The notes: generated by a model not told the origin, from the letters alone. A stretch of DNA of 64,000 nucleotides from JAFGAS01 sp963809875 (GCA_963809875.1 CAWELC010000008.1:124001-188000), one strand, 5' to 3'. Numbered from the stretch's first letter, positions 16,770 through 26,060 are shown. Program-made: numbers and translations.

Positions 16770-17693
16770 CTAAAGGTGCTTCTTCAACCAGTCGATCACG
16801 TCCTTATAGACCTGTGTTCGGTTGGTCTCATTGAGCATCTCGTGGCGTCCGTCGGGATAGATTTTCATCGTCACGTCCGCCATGCCGGCCTTCTTCAGGG
16901 AATCATAGACCTCCTTGACCCCCTTCGTGTCGTTGCCCACCGGGTCTTTTTCCCCGGAGAAAAGATAAACGGGAAGCTTCTTGGGGACCCTGCCGAGGTA
17001 GTCCGGCCGATAAAGGGAGCCAAGCCCCTTGAGGAAATCGACCCAGAAGCCGGTAGAAAAGACGCCGCCGCAGTAGGGGTCGGCGACGTATTTGTCCACT
17101 TCCGCGTTGTCTCTGGAGAGCCAGTCGAAGTCCGTACGGTTGGGCTTGAAGGGCTTGTTGAACGCGCCGAAGGACAGCGAGGTCAAGAGCGGGCTCTTGG
17201 CCTTGCCTCCCTTGATCTTCTTCTCCAATCGGGCCACAAGAAGGCCGACCTTACCCAGGAGGCCGGGGTTTCCGCCGGTCCCGGAAAGGACGACCCCCTT
17301 GATCTCGTTGCCCCACCGGGCGATATAGTTGCGTGATATGAACGAGCCCATGCTGTGTCCGAAGAGGAATACGGGGATGCCCGGATGCTCCTTCTTGATG
17401 TGCTCGGTCAGCCGGTGCAGGTCGTCCACGACCAGGTCCCACCCGTCCTTTTCGGCGATCCAGCCGACGGCCTCAACGGAGCCCGCGGTCTTGCCGTGGC
17501 CCCGCTGGTCGGGGGCATAGACCGCAAAGCCCGCCTCCGTCAGCGCCCCTGCGAACCTCTCGTAACGGGCCGCGTGTTCGGCCATGCCGTGGGAGATCTG
17601 GACGGCCGCCACACTCTTCGAGTCGGGAAGCCAGGAGTAGACAAATACCTTGGCGCCGTCTCTGCCCTTCATGGTAAAAGTCTTAGATTTCAT
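16770..17693 (-). CDS. Alpha/beta hydrolase, monoacylglycerol lipase/lysophospholipase-like
   Basis: A 307-residue serine hydrolase with the order of the MGLL/PldB group: ISHGMAEHAARYERFA (oxyanion-hole side), YAPDQRGHGKTAG, nucleophile elbow FLFGHSMGSF, acid in SGEKDPVG, and His in YPDGRHEMLNE. Full length for the family and no signal peptide, so cytoplasmic. Likely splits monoacylglycerols or lysophospholipids. It lies downstream of no close neighbour on its strand and is probably transcribed alone. Confidence 0.88.
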   Translation of the reverse strand: MKSKTFTMKGRDGAKVFVYSWLPDSKSVAAVQISHGMAEHAARYERFAGALTEAGFAVYAPDQRGHGKTAGSVEAVGWIAEKDGWDLVVDDLHRLTEHIKKEHPGIPVFLFGHSMGSFISRNYIARWGNEIKGVVLSGTGGNPGLLGKVGLLVARLEKKIKGGKAKSPLLTSLSFGAFNKPFKPNRTDFDWLSRDNAEVDKYVADPYCGGVFSTGFWVDFLKGLGSLYRPDYLGRVPKKLPVYLFSGEKDPVGNDTKGVKEVYDSLKKAGMADVTMKIYPDGRHEMLNETNRTQVYKDVIDWLKKHL

Positions 17694-17916
17694 AATGATT
17701 CCCCCTTATCACACGCAATTAATAGAAGCCCCATGAGACCGTTGATACCGCCGAACTTTCGCATCGATCCGGACCGTATCGGAGGAGTCCCGGCGTCCTG
17801 AAATGATATCACAAAGAGATCGATAAATCCACGCGGATATTGGACGCGGACGGGGATGCTGGAACATGACGGTGACGCGGGGTGCCGCGGGTAAACCTGG
17901 TATGCGTGTCGTTATG

Positions 17917-18360
17917 TCAGGCGATGGGCTCCTCGTTGGAGATTACCCGGATTCCCGCCCCGACCAGCAGGGCCGTCATAACTCCCATTCCGGGGACCCT
18001 GTCCGTGCCGACGTACACCTCGCGGACGCCGCACGAAGGGCTGCGCTCTTTGAGGATGGCCGCATTGACCCCCTTCTGCCGGGCGATCGAAAACGCCTCG
18101 CGCGCCCCCAGGATGAACGATTCGGTCAGGTCAATTCCATACTCGGCCAGGATCCGGGCCGTGCCGGCGAACACAGCTCGCCCGTCTCCCCCTTCAAACC
18201 GGCATGCGGCACGTGGAACCCCCAGGCCGCCGAGGAGCTCGGGGCATACCGATACGAAGTGCCGGTCGCTCAGGAACGCGGCGATCGTCTCGGAATAGGA
18301 ATTGGCGCCGTCATAGCGGCAGTTGATTCCGATGAGACAGGCGCTGACCAGGTAAATCAT
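17917..18360 (-). CDS. DUF523 domain protein
   Basis: A 147-residue DUF523 protein. Conserved features: opening YLVSACLIGINCRYDG, CPELLGGL, and ILKERSPSCGVREVY with its cysteine pair pattern. The ATG at 18360 overlaps the purN stop by 4 bases, so it is read with purM and purN. Function of the family is unknown; the cysteines suggest metal or iron-sulfur binding (inference). Confidence 0.88.
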   Translation of the reverse strand: MIYLVSACLIGINCRYDGANSYSETIAAFLSDRHFVSVCPELLGGLGVPRAACRFEGGDGRAVFAGTARILAEYGIDLTESFILGAREAFSIARQKGVNAAILKERSPSCGVREVYVGTDRVPGMGVMTALLVGAGIRVISNEEPIA

Positions 18361-19016
18361 TCGAATATCTCGAGGGGCGGATTTGTGCGGGCGAAACCTT
18401 CCAGGGTGCCGGCCCGCGCAATCACGACCTTCTTGTCGACGACCGAGACTCTTCCCTGGGCAAAGAACTGGATAACCTGAGGGTATATCCGGTGTTCCTG
18501 GGCCAGAATCCGTGCCTTGAGGGCCTCGACGTCGTCGCCCGGCAGGAGGGGCACCACCGCCTGCATAATGATGGGACCGGTATCCACCCCCTCGTCGACG
18601 AAGTGGATCGTGCATCCGGTAAACTTCACCCCGTAGTCGAAGGCGTCGGCCTGTCCGTGGGTGCCGGGAAACGACGGAAGGAGCGCCGGGTGGATGTTGA
18701 TGACCCGCTGCGGGAATCGCCGAAGAAACCCGGGAGTGAGCAGGCGCATGAAGCCGGCCAGGCAAATGAGGTCAACGGGGTTCTTCTCGAGGACACCCAG
18801 GATCGCCGCCTCGAACTCCTGCCGGCTCGGGTAGCCCCGGTGATTGACGACGACACCGGGGATGCCGTGTTTTGAGGCGCGCACCAGACCGTAGGCATCC
18901 GGCTCGTTGGAGAGGACGAGCGCTATCTTCGCGTCGACCCGGCGCTGCTCGATGCTGTCGATAATTGACTGAAGATTGGACCCGCTGCCGGAGATGAAAA
19001 CGGCGATGGTAAACAT
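18357..19016 (-). CDS. purN: Phosphoribosylglycinamide formyltransferase (GART)
   Basis: A 219-residue formyl transferase using 10-formyl-tetrahydrofolate to convert GAR to FGAR in purine synthesis. Motifs: AVFISGSGSNLQSIID, VLSNEPDAYGL, AGFMRLLTPGF, and the active site NIHPALLPSFPGTHGQ followed by GCTIHFVDEGVDTGPI with the catalytic His and Asp. It lies 19 bases after purM, which makes the preceding pathway intermediate enzyme set purM-purN typical. Confidence 0.95.
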   Translation of the reverse strand: MFTIAVFISGSGSNLQSIIDSIEQRRVDAKIALVLSNEPDAYGLVRASKHGIPGVVVNHRGYPSRQEFEAAILGVLEKNPVDLICLAGFMRLLTPGFLRRFPQRVINIHPALLPSFPGTHGQADAFDYGVKFTGCTIHFVDEGVDTGPIIMQAVVPLLPGDDVEALKARILAQEHRIYPQVIQFFAQGRVSVVDKKVVIARAGTLEGFARTNPPLEIFE

Positions 19017-19035
19017 AGTCAGTGTCCTGTCGGCG

Positions 19036-20076
19036 TCACGATACGAACGAGACCGCGGGCTCGCCTTCTTCGCGCCTCTGGATGTTGCCGATAACGACGG
19101 GCTTCTCGCCCATTATCCTGAGGATCTTCAGAGCTCGGTCGGCGGTTCGCTCACGCACGATGACGGCAAGTCCGATGCCGTTGTTGAAGGTTCGCATCAT
19201 TTCGGTCGGGTCGACGGACCCGGCCCGTTGGAGGAAGGCAAAGATCGGTGGGGCCTCCCAGGACCGACGGTCAAGGCGTGCCGAGAGGCCTTCGGGGAGG
19301 AGCCTGTCGATGTTATCGATGAGCCCTCCGCCGGTTATATGCGCGATGGCAGTTATCGTAACCTTGCCGAGGAGCGCCCTGACGGCCTTGACGTAGATCC
19401 GGGTCGGGGCCAGCAGCTCTTCCCCGATGCTCTTTTCCAGCCCCTCGACGCCGTCGGTCGGTTTGAGTCCGAGGGTATCGAAGACGATCTTACGGGCAAG
19501 GGAATAGCCGTTGCTGTGGAGCCCTGACGAGGGTATGCCGATGATAACGTCTCCCTTCTTAATTGCGCCTCCGTCGATGATCGATCGTTTGTCGACGATC
19601 CCCACGGCAAAGCCGGCCAGGTCGTACGTGCCCTCGGGATAAAATCCGGGCATCTCGGCGGTCTCCCCGCCGATCAGCGCGCAGCCCGCTTCCCGGCACC
19701 CGGCGGCGATCCCGGAGACGACGGAGGCCAGGACATTCTCTTCGATTTTTCCCGTCGCGATGTAGTCCAGGAAGAAGAGGGGCAGTGCCCCCGTCACGAT
19801 GATGTCGTTGACGGACATGGCCACCAGATCGATACCGATCGTGTCGTGGATCCCCATCATCTGGGCGATGGCGACCTTGGTCCCCACGCCGTCCGTGGAC
19901 GAGACGAGGACCGGCTCCTTCATGCCGGTGATATTCGGGCGAAAGAATCCGCCGAATCCGCCGATCCCTCCGAGGACCCCCTTTGTACGGGTCGACTCGA
20001 CTTCCTGTTTGATCATCTTGACGAAGAGGTTTCCCTTGTCGATATCGACGCCGGAGTCCTTATAGGTGATGCCCAT
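19036..20076 (-). CDS. purM: Phosphoribosylformylglycinamidine cyclo-ligase (AIR synthetase)
   Basis: A 346-residue PurM, the ATP-dependent cyclisation of FGAM to AIR. Motifs: YKDSGVDIDKGN at the N terminus, VSSTDGVGTKVAIA, ALIGGETAEMPGFY, SSGLHSNGYSLAR and AHITGGGLIDNI. First gene of the purM-purN-DUF523 operon on the minus strand, with a sigma70-like promoter at 20111-20139. Confidence 0.96.
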   Translation of the reverse strand: MGITYKDSGVDIDKGNLFVKMIKQEVESTRTKGVLGGIGGFGGFFRPNITGMKEPVLVSSTDGVGTKVAIAQMMGIHDTIGIDLVAMSVNDIIVTGALPLFFLDYIATGKIEENVLASVVSGIAAGCREAGCALIGGETAEMPGFYPEGTYDLAGFAVGIVDKRSIIDGGAIKKGDVIIGIPSSGLHSNGYSLARKIVFDTLGLKPTDGVEGLEKSIGEELLAPTRIYVKAVRALLGKVTITAIAHITGGGLIDNIDRLLPEGLSARLDRRSWEAPPIFAFLQRAGSVDPTEMMRTFNNGIGLAVIVRERTADRALKILRIMGEKPVVIGNIQRREEGEPAVSFVS

Positions 20077-20110
20077 ACAGCCGTCCGCCCTTTGATGGAA
20101 TGATAATTAA

Positions 20111-20139
20111 TTCTTATCAAATTAAGAGACTAGTGTCAA
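20111..20139 (-). promoter_or_regulatory. Promoter of the purM operon
   Basis: On the minus strand TTGACA (20134-20139), a 17-base spacer and TAAGAA (20111-20116), 35 bases before the purM start. No purine riboswitch-like structure is visible in the short leader. Confidence 0.6.
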
Positions 20140-20202
20140 TATGGAGTTGCCCGCGGGCTCGTTTTTTGATATAAATATACAGTACCTCAACGGAAAAGCC
20201 CA

Positions 20203-21423
20203 ATGCCTGAAGAACTCATCGAGCTGTCCGGACATATTATCGACTCTTTGATCCTTCCCCGGGTTCTCACCGAGATCATGGAGCGGGGCGGAAACTTCGA
20301 CGTTGAAGAATTCCGCATGGGAAAACAGAAGACCGAGACCAGCTATGCCCGGATACGGGTCTTTGCGGACACCGACACGTCGCTTGCCGATATCCTCGAT
20401 ACGGTGCAGGGTCTGGGGGCGCAGGTCGCCCATGACCGCGAGGCCAAATGGGAGGAAGCGCCGTCGGACGGGGTCTTTCCCGAAGGCTTCTACTCCACGA
20501 CGAACCTTACCACGCACGTGTTTTTCGAGGGGCGGTGGGAAGAGGTTGCAAACCCGGAGATGGATTGCGGCATCCTGCTCGATTTCGGTGCGGGGGATGC
20601 GCGCACCGTTCCCATCGGGGAGGTCAAGAAGGGAGATAAGCTCGTCGTCGGACACGACGGGATCAGGGTCGTTCCTCTCGAACGGTCGCGGGAGCGCGAG
20701 ATCTTTGAGTTCATGGGCTCGGGGGTCTCGTCGGAAAAACCGAAGGGGGAGCTGATCAAGAAGATCGGGCTGGAAATGGTCGCCGCCAGGCAGGCCGGTA
20801 AGAAGATCCTCGTGGTGGCGGGACCCGCGGTTATCCATACGGGGGCGGGCAAGTACCTCTCCCGGATTATCGACAGGGGGTTCGTAGACGTCCTTTTTTC
20901 GGGCAACGCGCTGGCCGTCCACGACATCGAATATGCCCTGTACGGGACATCGCTGGGGTTCTATCTCGACCGGGGGGTTTCGGCCGCCGGCGGCCACGAG
21001 CATCACCTCAGGGCCATCAATACCATACGCCGACTGGGGGGGATCCGAAACGCGATCGATCAGGGGGTGCTGACCTCGGGAGTGATGTATTCCCTGATAA
21101 AAAAGGACGTCCCGTTTGTCCTGGCGGGATCCATCCGGGACGACGGACCGCTGCCGGAGGTCATCACCGATACCCAGCAGGCCCAGGCCGAGATGAGGAG
21201 ACTGTCGCGGGGGGTAGGGCTGGCGATTATGATTGCATCGACCCTGCATTCGGTGGCTACCGGAAATCTCCTGCCGGCGTACGTCAGGACGGTGGCCGTT
21301 GACATCAACCCGGCCGTGGCGACCAAGCTTTCCGACCGGGGTTCTTTCCAGGCCCTCGGGATCGTCACCGACAGCGAGTCGTTTCTCCGGGAACTCGCCC
21401 GCGCCCTGCAGGATATCCCTTAA
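20203..21423 (+). CDS. TIGR00300-family protein (LOR/SDH bifunctional domain, archaeal-type ornithine cyclodeaminase-like)
   Basis: A 406-residue protein. The N-terminal part (about 1-110) has the LOR/SDH pattern with FDVEEFRMGKQKTETSYARI, and the rest has a Rossmann-like domain with FVDVLFSGNALAVHDIEYAL and GGHEHHLRAIN. The family includes archaeal-type ornithine cyclodeaminases and the C-terminal part of cyanobacterial ArgZ/AgrE; it lacks the N-terminal arginine dihydrolase domain. Likely an amino-acid or opine-type conversion using NAD. Followed after 11 bases by threonine aldolase. Confidence 0.8.
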   Translation: MPEELIELSGHIIDSLILPRVLTEIMERGGNFDVEEFRMGKQKTETSYARIRVFADTDTSLADILDTVQGLGAQVAHDREAKWEEAPSDGVFPEGFYSTTNLTTHVFFEGRWEEVANPEMDCGILLDFGAGDARTVPIGEVKKGDKLVVGHDGIRVVPLERSREREIFEFMGSGVSSEKPKGELIKKIGLEMVAARQAGKKILVVAGPAVIHTGAGKYLSRIIDRGFVDVLFSGNALAVHDIEYALYGTSLGFYLDRGVSAAGGHEHHLRAINTIRRLGGIRNAIDQGVLTSGVMYSLIKKDVPFVLAGSIRDDGPLPEVITDTQQAQAEMRRLSRGVGLAIMIASTLHSVATGNLLPAYVRTVAVDINPAVATKLSDRGSFQALGIVTDSESFLRELARALQDIP

Positions 21424-21434
21424 CGTACCAGAGG

Positions 21435-22484
21435 ATGAAAACTCGAGCCATGATCGATCTGAGAAGCGATACCATAACCAAACCAACCGAAATGATGCGC
21501 CGGGCGATATTCGAGGCCGAGGTGGGAGACGACGTCTTCTACGAGGACCCAACGGTCAACCGGCTCCAGGAACGGGTGGCCGCGCTCCTCGGCAAGGAGC
21601 GGGCCCTTTGGGTGGCATCCGGCACCATGGGAAACCTCCTTTCCGTCAAGGCGCTCACCAACCCGGGGGAAGAGGTGATCCTGGAGGCCGAGAGCCACGT
21701 CTTCATCTACGAAGCGGCCGGCTCGGCCGTCCTGTCGGGCGTACAGCTCAGACCGATTCCGGGCAGGCGAGGGCTCATCACCCGTCAGCAGGTGGAGGCG
21801 GCTATCCGGCCGCCGGATGTCCACCAGCCGAGGAGTTCGCTGGTCGTGATCGAGAACACCCACAACCGCGCCGGAGGAGCCATCATCCCGCTGGCCGAGA
21901 TCGAGCGGATCAGGGAGCTCTGCTTTGAGCGGGGGATCTCCATGCACATGGACGGCGCGCGGCTCCTCAACGCCGCGGTCGCCTCGGGAATCCAGGCCAG
22001 CCAATACGCAAAATATTTCGACACCGTGACAATCTGTTTCTCCAAGGGGCTGGGCGCGCCGATGGGCTCGATGATTGCCGGAGACGGGGCCGTGATCGAG
22101 CGGGTCCACCGCTATCGCAAGATGGTGGGAGGGGGACAGCGCCAGGTAGGGATAGCGGCCGCCGCCGCGCTTTATGCCGTCGATCATCATATCGAGCGGC
22201 TTGCAGAGGACCACGCCAACGCGAAACGGCTGGCCGCGGCGCTTTCCCGGCTGCCCGGCGTTGTCATCACACCCGACGATGTGGACACCAATATCGTCAT
22301 CTTCGAGGTCGACCCGGGTCGGATGTCTCCCGTGGACGTCGTCATCGAGATGGGCAAGCACGGGGTCCTGATGTTTCCCTTCGGTCCCACGAAGGTCAGG
22401 TGCGTCACTCATCTGGACGTTTCAACGGACGATATTGACGCTGCGATCGAGGCGTTCGGCGAGGTATTCAAGAAAACCCGATGA
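21435..22484 (+). CDS. ltaE: Low-specificity L-threonine aldolase
   Basis: A PLP enzyme of fold type I splitting L-threonine/allo-threonine into glycine and acetaldehyde. Motifs: MIDLRSDTITKPT, EVGDDVFYEDPTV, WVASGTMGNLLS, VIENTHNRAGG, MDGARLLNAAVA, and the PLP lysine in ICFSKGLGAPMGS. The reading frame begins at 21435, but the conserved start is the ATG at 21450; the ribosome site fits neither well. The end overlaps the methyltransferase gene start by 4 bases. Confidence 0.93.
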   Translation: MKTRAMIDLRSDTITKPTEMMRRAIFEAEVGDDVFYEDPTVNRLQERVAALLGKERALWVASGTMGNLLSVKALTNPGEEVILEAESHVFIYEAAGSAVLSGVQLRPIPGRRGLITRQQVEAAIRPPDVHQPRSSLVVIENTHNRAGGAIIPLAEIERIRELCFERGISMHMDGARLLNAAVASGIQASQYAKYFDTVTICFSKGLGAPMGSMIAGDGAVIERVHRYRKMVGGGQRQVGIAAAAALYAVDHHIERLAEDHANAKRLAAALSRLPGVVITPDDVDTNIVIFEVDPGRMSPVDVVIEMGKHGVLMFPFGPTKVRCVTHLDVSTDDIDAAIEAFGEVFKKTR

Positions 22485-23453
22485 CCGTCTCGGAAAACGA
22501 CACGCGTGCCTACCATCTGAGCGACCGGGCCAGCCTCGGGTGGGAGCAGACCGTCAGCGAAAGTCTGAGAGACCCGGCTTCTCCCTACGCGGAGGCGCTG
22601 GAAATCAGACGGGCCTACGGCGACGTGGTCGGTGACCTCCTGGAAAGCCGCGGGATGATGCGGGACGGTTTTCGGGTCCTGGAGGTGGGGGGAGGGTACG
22701 GCAGCCTGGCCGTGAGAATCCTCTCGCCGGTTTGGCGGCGTCGCCATGACGCTGGTGGACATCAGCCCGATCTTCAGCGCGCGCCAGCGCGAGGCGCTGT
22801 CGCCCTTCGGGGATCGGGCCACGGTCATCCAGGCCGACGTATTCGAATACCTTGCCCGGTCCGATCAGTTTGACCTGATTATATCGAACGAAAACATGGC
22901 CGACTTTCCGGCATTGGTCGATATCCCCCGGGGCCTGCTGATCGATTACATGGGGCGGCCGGCCTCCTTCCAAAAAAACAATACGCAGCAGAAAGCCTAT
23001 CTCAAAGAGGCGCGGGACTTCCTGTTGGCGCTCGGTATAGACCCGGCCGACGCCCCCGACGCTATCAACCTCAACACGGGCGCGGTCCGATTCGTCAGGA
23101 TGGCCATGGAAAAGAGTGATCGCCTGTTTATGGTCGAGCACTCATCCGACTGGTCGCTCCCGGGGACCATGGCCGATCTCCTCAGGGATTCCCGGACGGA
23201 CTTCTGGCCGAAAAAGGTCATCCTCTTTTCCCATAACGAGGTAACGATCCGTTTCGAACACCTCACGCGCCTGCTCGCCAACGAGGGGATCGGCTGGGAA
23301 GGCGGCCGGTTAATGGACCTCCTGGGTGTCAGGAGCGACGCCGAGATCCGGTATATCCTCCTTTCGGGCTCAATCCAGACGCAGAGCCACGAGATCATCG
23401 GAGAATTTATCGACCACGTTAAGGAGTACCAATGGCTCTTGGCCCACCGGTAG
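22481..23453 (+). CDS. Class I SAM-dependent methyltransferase (frame broken near 22727)
   Basis: After removal of one C near 22727 a continuous protein of about 323 residues appears. It has a glycine-rich motif I (VLEVGGGYGSLAVRIL, about residues 66-81), acidic motif II in TLVDISPIF, and DLIISNENMADF. The N-terminal 55 residues are helical. Similar sequences are called putative sugar O-methyltransferases; the substrate cannot be inferred. The stop codon overlaps the NUDIX gene start by 22 bases, so the two are likely cotranslated. Confidence 0.65.
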
Positions 23454-24088
23454 CGCCCAAACCCGCTGCCACGGTCCTTCTCGTGCGGGGAGGCCGAGCC
23501 GGACGGGAGGTCTTTCTCACCCAGAGGCCTAAATCCATGGCCTTTCTGGGGGGATACTATGTCTTTCCCGGCGGCAGTGTAGACGCCGCCGACCTGACCG
23601 CCCGGGCGACGGGCAGGGTTGTCGGCGTGGACCCGGATGACCTCGAAACAATGGGGCAGGATGGGCCCGACCCTCTCGGATTCTATACGGCGGCCGTCCG
23701 GGAGCTCTTCGAGGAGTCGGGGGTGCTGCTATTGTGTGATGAGGCCGAAAGGGTCGTGACCGGGCCGCTTGCTCGGGAGCTGGCCGAGCTGATCGGCCAC
23801 AACGGCGCCTCGTTTCTCGATGAAGTGGTTGCCCGCGACCTCTTCTTCGCGGGTCATCGGCTCAAGTTCCTGCAGCGCTTTACCACGCCGGCGTTCTCCC
23901 CCATACGTTTTCATACGGTCTTTTTTCTGGCGGAGCTGCCCGATGGACAGGAGGCGGGGGTACAAAGCCCTGAGGTCGAGCGATCGCTCTGGATAGCGCC
24001 CGCGGAAGCGCTCGAAAAAAACCGATCGGGCGAGTTTGCGATGATTCCTCCAACGCTGGCGGCGCTGCACAGGGTCATGGGCCCGTAA
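23432..24088 (+). CDS. NUDIX hydrolase (CoA-diphosphatase/NUDT19-like)
   Basis: A 218-residue NUDIX protein. The Nudix box is extended, as in the NUDT7/NUDT19 group: GGYYVFPGGSVDAAD is followed by an insertion and then AAVRELFEESGVLL, which holds the metal-binding REx2EE residues. Such enzymes hydrolyse CoA or acyl-CoA diphosphates. ATG 23432 lies within the end of the preceding methyltransferase gene. Confidence 0.8.
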   Translation: MALGPPVAPKPAATVLLVRGGRAGREVFLTQRPKSMAFLGGYYVFPGGSVDAADLTARATGRVVGVDPDDLETMGQDGPDPLGFYTAAVRELFEESGVLLLCDEAERVVTGPLARELAELIGHNGASFLDEVVARDLFFAGHRLKFLQRFTTPAFSPIRFHTVFFLAELPDGQEAGVQSPEVERSLWIAPAEALEKNRSGEFAMIPPTLAALHRVMGP

Positions 24089-24143
24089 CGTGCCGGGAAT
24101 CGCTGCGGGGAACCTGCCGCCGGGCCTTGTTTTTCCATTTGCC

Positions 24144-24172
24144 TTGACAATATAGGGGGCCTGTGGTAGCTT
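24144..24172 (+). promoter_or_regulatory. Putative promoter of the methyl-H4F methyltransferase operon
   Basis: TTGACA (24144-24149), 17-base spacer and TAGCTT (24167-24172), about 45 bases before the coding start. The -35 is perfect and the -10 weak, so activation may be needed. Confidence 0.5.
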
Positions 24173-24215
24173 CATCCATCGTAGTGTCCCGATTCATTCC
24201 TGGGAAGGATTACAG

Positions 24216-25014
24216 ATGATCATCGTTGCTGAAAGGCTCAATGCCGCCCGCAAGTCGGTGCGGGAGGCCATTGAAAAGAAAGACGAAGCTCCTTATCATC
24301 AAGGAGGCGACCGAGCAGGCTGCGGCGGGGGCCGATATCATCGACGTGAACGCCGGCGCCCACCCGGATCGAGAAGAAACCGATATGACCTGGATGATCG
24401 ACCTTGTCCAGGGGGCGGTGGATACCCGCATCTCCCTGGACAGCTCCAGCAGCTCGGTGATCCTCAAGAATATCCACAAGCTTGCCAAGACGCCGATGAT
24501 CAACTCGGTATCACTGGAAACAAAGAAACTTGACGAGATGCGGCCCGCTCTGACGGAGCGGGAGGCCGATATCGTCGCGCTCTGCATGGACGATACGGGG
24601 CTTCCCAAGAGCGCCGATCAGGCCTACGACAACGCCGTGCGGATGGTCAAGACGCTGGAAGGACTCGGGATAGCGCGCGAGCATATTTTCCTCGATCCGC
24701 TCGTCCAGACCATCAGCGCCGATCATACCAAGGCCTTGATGGTGCTTGAGACGATCGGCCGCATCAGGGCCGACATCCAGGGCGTCCACATAATCTGCGG
24801 GCTCTCCAACATCTCCTACGGCATGCCCGAGCGTTTCCTTATCAATCGGACATTCCTGACGCTCGCGGCGGGCGCGGGGCTGGACGCGGCCATCATCGAT
24901 CCTCTCGATAAGAGGCTCACGACGGCGGTCGCCGTCACGGAAATGCTCCTCGGCAAAGACCCTTACAGCAAGAGCTATCTTACCCAGTATAGAAAAGGTA
25001 CTATTATCCCGTAA
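24216..25014 (+). CDS. Methyltetrahydrofolate:corrinoid methyltransferase, AcsE/MtrH type (frame broken near 24293)
   Basis: A pterin-binding TIM-barrel protein of 265 residues when one T near 24293 is removed. It runs MIIVAERLNAARKSVREAIE, then IIKEATEQAAAGADIIDVNA with the conserved N-A-G, and SNISYGMPERFLINRTFL. The family moves methyl groups between tetrahydrofolate (or methanopterin) and a corrinoid protein; the corrinoid partner is encoded 23 bases downstream. No methylamine, methanol or CO dehydrogenase genes are near, so the methyl donor is unknown. Confidence 0.85.
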
Positions 25015-25037
25015 TTCCAAGAAGGAGTGCAAAGACC

Positions 25038-25676
25038 ATGAAGGAATCCGTACGGATGGTAAAAGAGGCGATCGTGGATCTGGATCTCGATAATATCCAG
25101 GGTCTGATCAAGAAGTCCCTCGACGAGGGCGTCGATCCGTGGATCATCATCAAGGAAGGGATGGGAGGAGGGATGACGGTGGTTGGCGAGCGCTTCGAGA
25201 GCGGCGAATACTTCCTGGCCGACCTGATACTGGCCGGCGAGGTGATGAAGGAGGGGATGGCCGTTCTCAATGAAAAGATAGATAAGAAGGACGCGGGTAA
25301 GAAGGGCACCGTGGTACTGGCAACGGTCAAGGGCGATATCCACGATATCGGAAAGAACATCGTGGGGATGATGCTGTCGGCCTCGGACTATACCATCGTC
25401 GATCTGGGTGTGGACGTTCCCGAGGACAAGATCGTGGCGGCGGTCAGGGACAGCAAGGCCCCGGCCCTCGGCCTCTCGATCCTCCTGACCACCATGATCG
25501 GAAGCATCAAGGACACGGTCGACGCACTGACGGAAGCGGGACTTCGGGATAAAGTGAAAATCGTCATCGGCGGGGCATGCACCTCCGAGAAGCTTGCCAA
25601 GGAGATGGGCGTTGACGCCTACGGGGAAGACGCGGTAAAGGCCGTCAAGGTCTTCCAGAATGTCCTCTCTGCCTAA
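25038..25676 (+). CDS. Corrinoid (B12-binding) methyl-carrier protein
   Basis: A 212-residue corrinoid protein. An N-terminal helical cap (about 1-85: EGMGGGMTVVGERFESGEYF) is followed by the cobalamin domain with GDIHDIGKNIVGMML, which contains the D-x-H-x-x-G lower-ligand motif, then SILLTTMI and GGACTSEKLAKE. Typical of the MtbC/MttC/MtvC carriers. It pairs with the upstream methyltransferase; a third, substrate-specific methyltransferase is not in this region. A long GC-rich 3' region and a terminator follow. Confidence 0.92.
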   Translation: MKESVRMVKEAIVDLDLDNIQGLIKKSLDEGVDPWIIIKEGMGGGMTVVGERFESGEYFLADLILAGEVMKEGMAVLNEKIDKKDAGKKGTVVLATVKGDIHDIGKNIVGMMLSASDYTIVDLGVDVPEDKIVAAVRDSKAPALGLSILLTTMIGSIKDTVDALTEAGLRDKVKIVIGGACTSEKLAKEMGVDAYGEDAVKAVKVFQNVLSA

Positions 25677-25875
25677 TAAGTCTGGAGCCGATAACGGGGC
25701 GTTACCACTCCCCTGATTGACCAACGGGGTCACCGGTCGCAGGCGACACCTCGGGTTGTTGGCCGAGGCGCAAGACGGCCGGCCACACGGCCGTGGGTAT
25801 GCCCTTAGGCGGAGTGAGGCGCCCCGAATCCGGGACGCATTCGCCCGCCGGCGCCTGAATGCAATCGACACAGAG
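25677..25875 (+). other. GC-rich structured 3' region without a convincing gene
   Basis: About 200 bases between the corrinoid gene and its terminator. Several hairpins can be drawn, including ACGGCC/GGCCGT and the competing pairs AGGCGCC/GGCGCCT and GCATTC/GAATGC. An open frame of 66 codons exists but reads as low-complexity arginine-rich sequence. It could be a long 3' UTR or a small RNA; no known riboswitch or RNA family consensus is recognised. The rest of 25913-26060 shows nothing. Confidence 0.35.
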
Positions 25876-25912
25876 AGCCGCGTATCGATCATCGGATCGG
25901 CGCGGCTTTTTT
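25876..25912 (+). terminator. Rho-independent terminator of the methyltransferase/corrinoid operon
   Basis: Stem AGCCGCG/CGCGGCT with an 18-base loop that is itself partly self-complementary, followed by six T. It lies 200 bases after the corrinoid gene stop. Confidence 0.75.
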
Positions 25913-26060
25913 CGTGAGTCGATCCTATCGAACGAGGGGAATCGATCGCCGGCCGTCGCGGGCGGTCGAGGAAATGGAGCCGGACAGGAAGGCAGATATC
26001 CATCCGTTCTTCGGGGAAGAGAAGCACTTGCGGTTTTTAGGTGTCTGAATATGCGGAAGC

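Noticed and set aside
20122..21552. Minus-strand frame of about 475 codons
   Set aside because: It is antisense to the TIGR00300 gene, which has clear family sequence on the plus strand.
25677..25875. Cobalamin riboswitch near the corrinoid genes
   Set aside because: No B12-box-like sequence is found, and the region lies downstream of the genes rather than in their leader.
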